The translations under genes were made by a program, and so were the position numbers. Shown in pieces: positions 8,508 through 12,612 of a stretch of 12,612 bases of DNA. The first letter of the stretch is position 1. The number at the start of each line of letters is the position of its first letter. The stretch comes from Irineochytrium annulatum (lineage: Eukaryota; Chytridiomycota; Chytridiomycetes; Chytridiales; Chytridiaceae). The notes below the pieces were generated by a model, which saw only the letters and a list, made by a program, of their open reading frames with translations, ran no database searches and was not told the origin of the DNA. Where the stretch lies: NCBI GenBank assembly GCA_027600665.1, contig JADGJL010000870.1:1-12612 (forward strand), read 5' to 3'.

Positions 8508-9968
8508 TTAAGGCGCAGAAGACCAACTCGAGGCCGATGTAGGAGTAACCTTCGTTTGTTCAAGCTCGGCAGCCTTCGGTGCAGGCAACGCGATGCAGCA
8601 GAACGCGCACCGCCGAGCCATGACAGGGATCTCCTGCATGCATTCGGGGCACGGCCGCTTGTCATGGCTGTCGATACGCCAGGCAAAAAAGGTTTTCAAC
8701 ACTGCAATGCAAAAAGAAACGGCGCCATGAGACCCAAAATATTGACAACAACGAAGAAAAGTACCCACCGCGGAGGAACCAGTAAACCGACAACCCGACC
8801 GCGAAGAAGTTAACGGACTGGTGCGCAAACCGACCGTAGTTCAGCGTAACTGCCCCATCCGCAAAGGCCTCCTCTACCGTCCGGTAGATCTTACTCTATC
8901 AACGAAACCTTAGCAACGACTATTGCGACCTCAAGGTGATGAAGCTCACCGGCGTCCTTCCATGCCGAAGGACAAGGAACTTATTTACAACTCTGCCGCC
9001 TTATCAATTGTTAAAAATCACGAAATAATTTCAAAGAAACGCACCGGTGATGTATGCAATTGGAGGCACAAAGAGGTCATTGACAAAGGAACGAACGACC
9101 TCCTGCGGACAGCAGGACGGACGTTAACACTGTTAAAAAGTTGTCTTAAAGTTACCTGAAATGCCCGACCAACAATCACGCCAACGCCCGTCTCCATCAC
9201 CCGCGTCTGCAGCACAAACTTTTTGAACTCATGCCAATACGCCATCGGTGCCGAGGCTGCGGCGTTTGACTTTGAAAAACAGAAGTTGCATTAGTGATCA
9301 TACAAAAGAAGCACCTCACATGCCCCAAATCAAGAAACACCATAAAAAGATTCATCTTAACCACAGCCAATACACACCTCAACCTTATCCAGTAGCAAGT
9401 CAATAACCGACCCGCTCCTGGGGCTCCGCGGCTGCCCTGACGCCGTCGAATGCCTCTCCTTCTCCCTGTGACTTCCAGCCCCAAAGCCGGCAGCAACAAC
9501 AGACCCAGGCACGCTGGACGGCCCACATCCGGCTTCAGGACTCGTCCCGCCGACCCTTCCTCCTCCTCCGGCCATGGCGGACGCGACGGCCGCCTCGCCA
9601 TCCCGATATCCCCTCCCGCGTCGATGATCCCCACCCTGCTGCTGCTGCGCCTGCCCTGTCCCAGCATGGGTCCCCGTGTGCGCAAACGTAGCCCCTGCCG
9701 CGGGCGGCGTGCCAACGCTCCGTCTCGTCGGTGACCTCGGCGGCTGGATAGCCTCGACAGCACCAGGAAGATCCTCATTCGACGCCGCGACGGGGATGCG
9801 CGATGACCGGACGGGCGACGGCGGCTTTGATGTCGTGATGGAGGCCGTGTTGGGCGGGATTGCGATCGGGTGCGGGTGCTCGGGCGGGATGGCCCGCTGG
9901 TAGTGTCGGAAGGGAGCCGGGTCGGGGGCTTCGGGCTGACCGAGGAGGTAAGAGAGGACCGAGGTCAT
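8508..9968 (-). CDS. mscL: Large-conductance mechanosensitive channel (MscL family) with C-terminal zinc ribbon
   Basis: MscL opens a wide pore when membrane tension rises, releasing solutes in hypo-osmotic shock. Six exons: 9968-9378, 9269-9156, 9102-9045, 8999-8950, 8895-8769, 8701-8508, with consistent phases, give 377 residues. Residues 1-197 are a disordered Pro/Ser/Gly extension with a QQQQ run. The channel starts at WHEFKKFVLQTRVMETGVGV (209-228), matching the N-terminal helix and TM1 of bacterial MscL, and continues through VNDLFVPPIAYIT. A loop with NKFLVLRHG and YRTVEEAFADGAVTLNYG (275-292) matches the fungal loop pattern, followed by TM2 (about 296-312). The tail has C331-P-E-C334 and C345-A-F-C348, a zinc ribbon of the type seen after TM2 in many MscL proteins. 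Exon 4 could instead start at 8990, removing three residues (GGR). Start chosen at 9968: the frame stays open upstream to 10208, but that part overlaps the divergent CFD1 exon. Where it acts (plasma membrane or organelle) is not visible. Confidence 0.92.
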
Positions 9969-10097
9969 CGTACAGATGAGCGGAGTCGAGAGTGGAGGGA
10001 GGTGGAGATTGCAGGTTACTTCCAAGCCACCCATTGGACTGATTTCAAATGGAGAGGTGAGCTGGTCGTCAGCAAGGGATAGAATGGAGCTGACTTC
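9969..10097. promoter_or_regulatory. Shared divergent promoter of the MscL gene and CFD1
   Basis: Only 129 bp separate the two predicted start codons. The plus strand is purine-rich with GGAG/GGTGG words. A CCAAT pentamer reads on the minus strand at 10037-10033. Short upstream reading frames on the CFD1 side begin at ATG 10049 (MER, stop) and ATG 10084 (MELTS, stop overlapping the CFD1 start). No TATA box was seen. Shared regulation is inferred from geometry only. Confidence 0.5.
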
Positions 10098-11215
10098 ATG
10101 AACGGCAGAAGACGCACCCGCATCCGCACGATCCTCCTGGTGCTCTCGGGCAAGGGTGGCGTCGGCAAGTCGACGACAACGACATGCCTCTCGCTCGCAC
10201 TTCCACACCTCCTGCGCCCGGCAACGGCCACCGAGCCCCGCGCGGATGCACCCGTCGGAGGAGCACGCATTGGCATTTTAGACGTGGATCTGACGGGACC
10301 GTCGATGCCGCGGATGCTGTCGGTCCAGGCGTCGCAGGTGCATCAGGGTTCAAATGGCTGGGTGCCGGTGCGGGTGGACCTTGGCACGACGGGAGAGGAT
10401 GGGGCGGAGGGAGGTGCGGCATCGTTGCGGATGATGAGTTTGGCGTTCTTGCTGAAGGGAAAGGACGACCCAGTAGTGTGGAGGGGGCCGAAGAAGAATG
10501 GTGAGAGGTTGATGATAACTTTCTTCTCTCGAGGGATTTAACGCCGGCTTGGGCTGCTAGCGATGATCAAGCAGTTTTTGGAGGACGTGGACTGGGGCGA
10601 GCTGGACTACCTTGTGGTTGACACTCCTCCTGGCACGGGGGACGAGCACATCTCGCTCGCGGAGATGGTTGGGGGATTAGCCGATAACGTCGGAGCCGTG
10701 GTGGTGACAACGCCACAGGTAACGTCGGCTCAGCCTTGTCCGTATAGAGCCGGAAATCGTGGCTTTAACGATTCTATTTTCTCCGGCCATAGGCAATCGC
10801 TATCAACGACGTCCGCAAAGAGCTCAACTTTTGCGAAAAGGTCGGCATCCCCGTCTGGGGCATCATCGAGAACATGAGCGGCTACGTCTGCCCGACATGT
10901 GAGGAGTGCTACAACCTCTTCTCAAAAGGCGGCGGGGAGGTCCTGGCGCGTGACCACAAGCTTCCGTTCTTAGGGTCCGTGCCCATAGACCCGAACCTCG
11001 TCCGGATGATCGAGACGAGCGAGGGAGGGATTGGCAAGCACTTCTCTGAATCGCCGCTGTTTGAGATCTTTAAGGGCATCGCCGAGAAGCTGGTGGTATC
11101 GGCGAAGGGTGGAGATGTGGCAATTGGGGACGCCGTGAAAAGTGCGGCTACAACCACAAATGGGCATGGGGTTAACGGAGATGGTCCTGCGGCCGTTTAC
11201 GGCGCATCCTCTTGA
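10098..11215 (+). CDS. CFD1: CFD1/NUBP2, cytosolic iron-sulfur cluster assembly ATPase
   Basis: Cfd1 (NUBP2 in animals) pairs with Nbp35 as the scaffold that assembles 4Fe-4S clusters for cytosolic and nuclear proteins, several of them in DNA replication and repair. Three exons, 10098-10500, 10561-10718 and 10793-11215 (introns of 60 and 74 nt), give 327 residues. Seen in order: deviant Walker [11 protein letters not shown] (17-26), the [13 protein letters not shown] block (62-74), VVWRGPKKN at the exon 1/2 junction, [11 protein letters not shown] (154-164), and [14 protein letters not shown] (213-226), where C220 and C223 form the CxxC that bridges a cluster between subunits. It lacks the long N-terminal four-cysteine extension of Nbp35, which separates Cfd1 from Nbp35. 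It is somewhat longer than yeast Cfd1 (293) because of an insert near residues 40-55 and a low-complexity tail after the conserved end. It is transcribed divergently from the MscL gene. Confidence 0.95.
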
Positions 11216-12360
11216 TGTTTGGGATTGCACTTACCGATTTGCCGATAAGCAATGGATTACTTTCTCCATGTTAGTAAAATATGATTTATTGAGTAAACAT
11301 CAGCATAGGATTTCCGATTGATTGAAAAGCAACGTCACATAATTTTTAAGGGGTCAAGGACGGGAGGCCTCAAGAGCAATGAGAAGAGGAATAATCATAA
11401 AGGAAGAATATGGACCGAGTTCAATCGAATTTAAAGAAGAACAAACTGCACGAAAACGAAGTATTATTGGGGGCGAGAGATGTGAGTAAAGGAGAAAGAG
11501 GACTTACACATAATTGCTATCAATACATCGAGGAAGCACTTACAACTACTATAATTCCCACCTCCACTTGCCAACCGTCATCATCCAGTAAGAATAGTGA
11601 TAGAAAGTACAGAAAAAATAGGAAGATCGGGGCATACGAGAAAATAAAACAATGTGAGCTTGAGTCAACTTATACGAAGGAAGCTTAAGTCAACTTTTAC
11701 GAAGGAAGTTAAATTAACGATCACTAAAAGGTCGTCAAGGCTAATCCCCACGATGCCCGCTCAAAACTCAGACAGGAAAGATATAAAGAATAGAAAATGA
11801 ACAGAAATAGGAAGACGAATTTAGAGAGATAATACGTTAGCGGCTCGATAGCGAATGCAAAAGGATATGCCAGAAATATAGCACAATGGGGTTTTTGATG
11901 AAAGGGATAAAGAGGAAGAATCTCCTACAGATGATTAAATAAACAATACACCAATTGATCCATAATACCGGACACGGCAGAGGTAGTAATAAAAAGAGAA
12001 TGAAAGGGAGGCAAAACACTATTTGAATCCATAATAAAAATAAAAGTATCACTAAAAAACAACTAATTGGATAAAAGCTAGTCACTCATACGGTGATGAT
12101 CACAATTTTTGTTAGAAGAAGAGACTAAATACCAAACACGAGGAGAGGTGTGGATTCCCAGTCCCAAAACCGAGCGAAACTACGCACTAGACTATTTAAG
12201 ATACAAAACCGGTAAAAAAAAAACTGCAGCGAGGGAAACAAAGTTCACAAAAATAAAGAGAAGAACAATGATTAACAGTACAATAGATGTGCGCCGCCTG
12301 AAAACGCAAGAGCTCTGCCGTATTCCTCTACAATTCTCACCCGTGTGTAACACCGCGTCG
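11216..12360. other. AT-rich spacer with strong purine excess on the plus strand
   Basis: From about 11340 to 12260 the plus strand is dominated by A and G and the GC content falls well below that of the genes. It contains a 25-bp tandem repeat (listed). A 92-codon plus-strand frame (11410-11688), rich in Lys, Glu and Ser, starts with ATG, but I recognise nothing in it and it may be a by-product of composition. The long hydrophobic minus-strand frame at 11837-12085 is the expected mirror of purine-rich DNA. The right part must hold the 3' UTR of the zinc-knuckle gene and the left part the CFD1 3' UTR. No tRNA, rRNA or transposon end was recognised. Confidence 0.5.
11659..11708 (+). repeat. 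Two-copy 25-bp tandem repeat
   Basis: Two adjacent 25-base units, 11659-11683 and 11684-11708, share 23 of 25 positions; they differ at the fourth base (G/A) and the fourteenth (A/T). The shared core is AGTCAACTT followed by TACGAAGGAAG. The repeat overlaps the end of the doubtful 11410-11688 frame. It looks like a local slippage duplication. Confidence 0.85.
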
Positions 12361-12612
12361 TCAGAAGTAGGAACCCAGCCTGGGTGCCGTCGCCCTCTGC
12401 GGACACGACCAGATCCAGTGGCCCCTGACAAGGCAAATCTTACACACGTACGTGTCGGGCGGGACCGTGTGCTTTTGGACGGGGCACTGCTGAATCCAGT
12501 GCCCGGCCGTGTTGCACTTCCTGCACACGTACCCTTCGGGCGGGATGGTCGTCTTCATCCCACCCCCGACGAGGCCTGCGCCTGCCATCCCGCCCATGCC
12601 CGCCATACCACC
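12361..12612 (-). CDS. C-terminal part of a tandem CCHC zinc-knuckle protein
   Basis: The frame runs in from the right edge and stops with TGA at 12363-12361, so only the last 83 residues or so are seen; the first Met codons near 12606 lie in a Gly/Met/Ala-rich tract and are probably internal. Two zinc knuckles follow one another: YVCRKCNTAGHWIQQCP and YVCKICLVRGHWIWSCP, each matching C-x2-C-x4-H-x4-C and each preceded by a PPxxY lead. This PPxGYVC...GHxIxxCP form is the RBBP6/Mpe1-type knuckle, which binds RNA or single-stranded nucleic acid in known members. There is no RING finger or DWNN domain in view, so the full family cannot be decided; more knuckles may lie upstream. The tail after the second knuckle is only 12 residues. 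Confidence 0.8.
   Translation of the reverse strand, partial: GGMAGMGGMAGAGLVGGGMKTTIPPEGYVCRKCNTAGHWIQQCPVQKHTVPPDTYVCKICLVRGHWIWSCPQRATAPRLGSYF

Noticed and set aside
9197..9778. Second long minus-strand frame overlapping MscL exon 1
   Set aside because: It is a frame-shifted reading of the same GC-rich low-complexity exon and runs through intron 1. The MscL frame is fixed by the conserved channel core in phase with exon 2.
9969..10208. In-frame upstream extension of MscL exon 1 up to 10208
   Set aside because: It would overlap the CFD1 coding exon on the other strand, and its sequence is not MscL-like. The Met at 9968 leaves a normal divergent promoter.
11837..12085. Minus-strand ORF encoding a very hydrophobic 82-residue peptide that looks like a membrane protein
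   Set aside because: The opposite strand is extremely purine-rich, which automatically yields Phe/Leu/Ile/Ser codons. There is no charged flank pattern, no splice support and no family resemblance.
1..12612. Search by eye for tRNA, rRNA, CRISPR arrays, and terminal repeats of transposons
   Set aside because: No cloverleaf with a GTTCRA arm, no regularly spaced repeats, and no convincing long terminal or inverted repeats were found.

Overview
The window is nuclear DNA from a fungus. About 24 short spliceosomal introns (39-111 nt, GT...AG) interrupt otherwise conserved eukaryotic genes. The coding parts are GC-rich, while two spacers are clearly more AT-rich. I cannot place the species. A mechanosensitive channel of the bacterial MscL type together with a probable APSES/MBF-type protein fits a fungus well, and an early-diverging or basidiomycete lineage is possible.

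Layout from left to right: (1) 2-637 (+), the 3' end of a gene whose C-terminus resembles the coiled-coil tail of Mbp1/Res-type G1/S transcription factors. (2) 638-1318, a spacer with broken, AT-rich reading frames on the minus strand. (3) 5385-1319 (-), MCM4, a subunit of the replicative MCM2-7 helicase. I resolved it into 15 exons giving 1089 residues with all key ATPase motifs. (4) 7690-5776 (-), a membrane-anchored serine hydrolase of the beta-lactamase/PBP-like S12 family, 4 exons, with a textbook acidic dileucine sorting motif at its N-terminus. (5) 7860-8246 (+), a tentative small two-exon gene. (6) 9968-8508 (-), an MscL channel, 6 exons, with a long disordered N-terminal extension and a C-terminal zinc ribbon. 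(7) 10098-11215 (+), CFD1/NUBP2, a cytosolic iron-sulfur scaffold ATPase, 3 exons, divergent from the MscL gene across 129 bp. (8) 11216-12360, an AT-rich, purine-skewed spacer with a small tandem repeat. (9) from 12361 to the right edge (-), the 3' end of a gene for a tandem CCHC zinc-knuckle protein.

The genes are mostly unrelated housekeeping and stress genes and do not form a cluster. The one suggestive functional pairing is a putative G1/S regulator next to MCM4, a typical G1/S target. I found no convincing unknown system. The points most worth checking are the predicted vacuolar targeting of the hydrolase, the MscL architecture and its ambiguous splice acceptor, the upstream start codons at MCM4 and CFD1, and competing splice acceptors in the last MCM4 introns.
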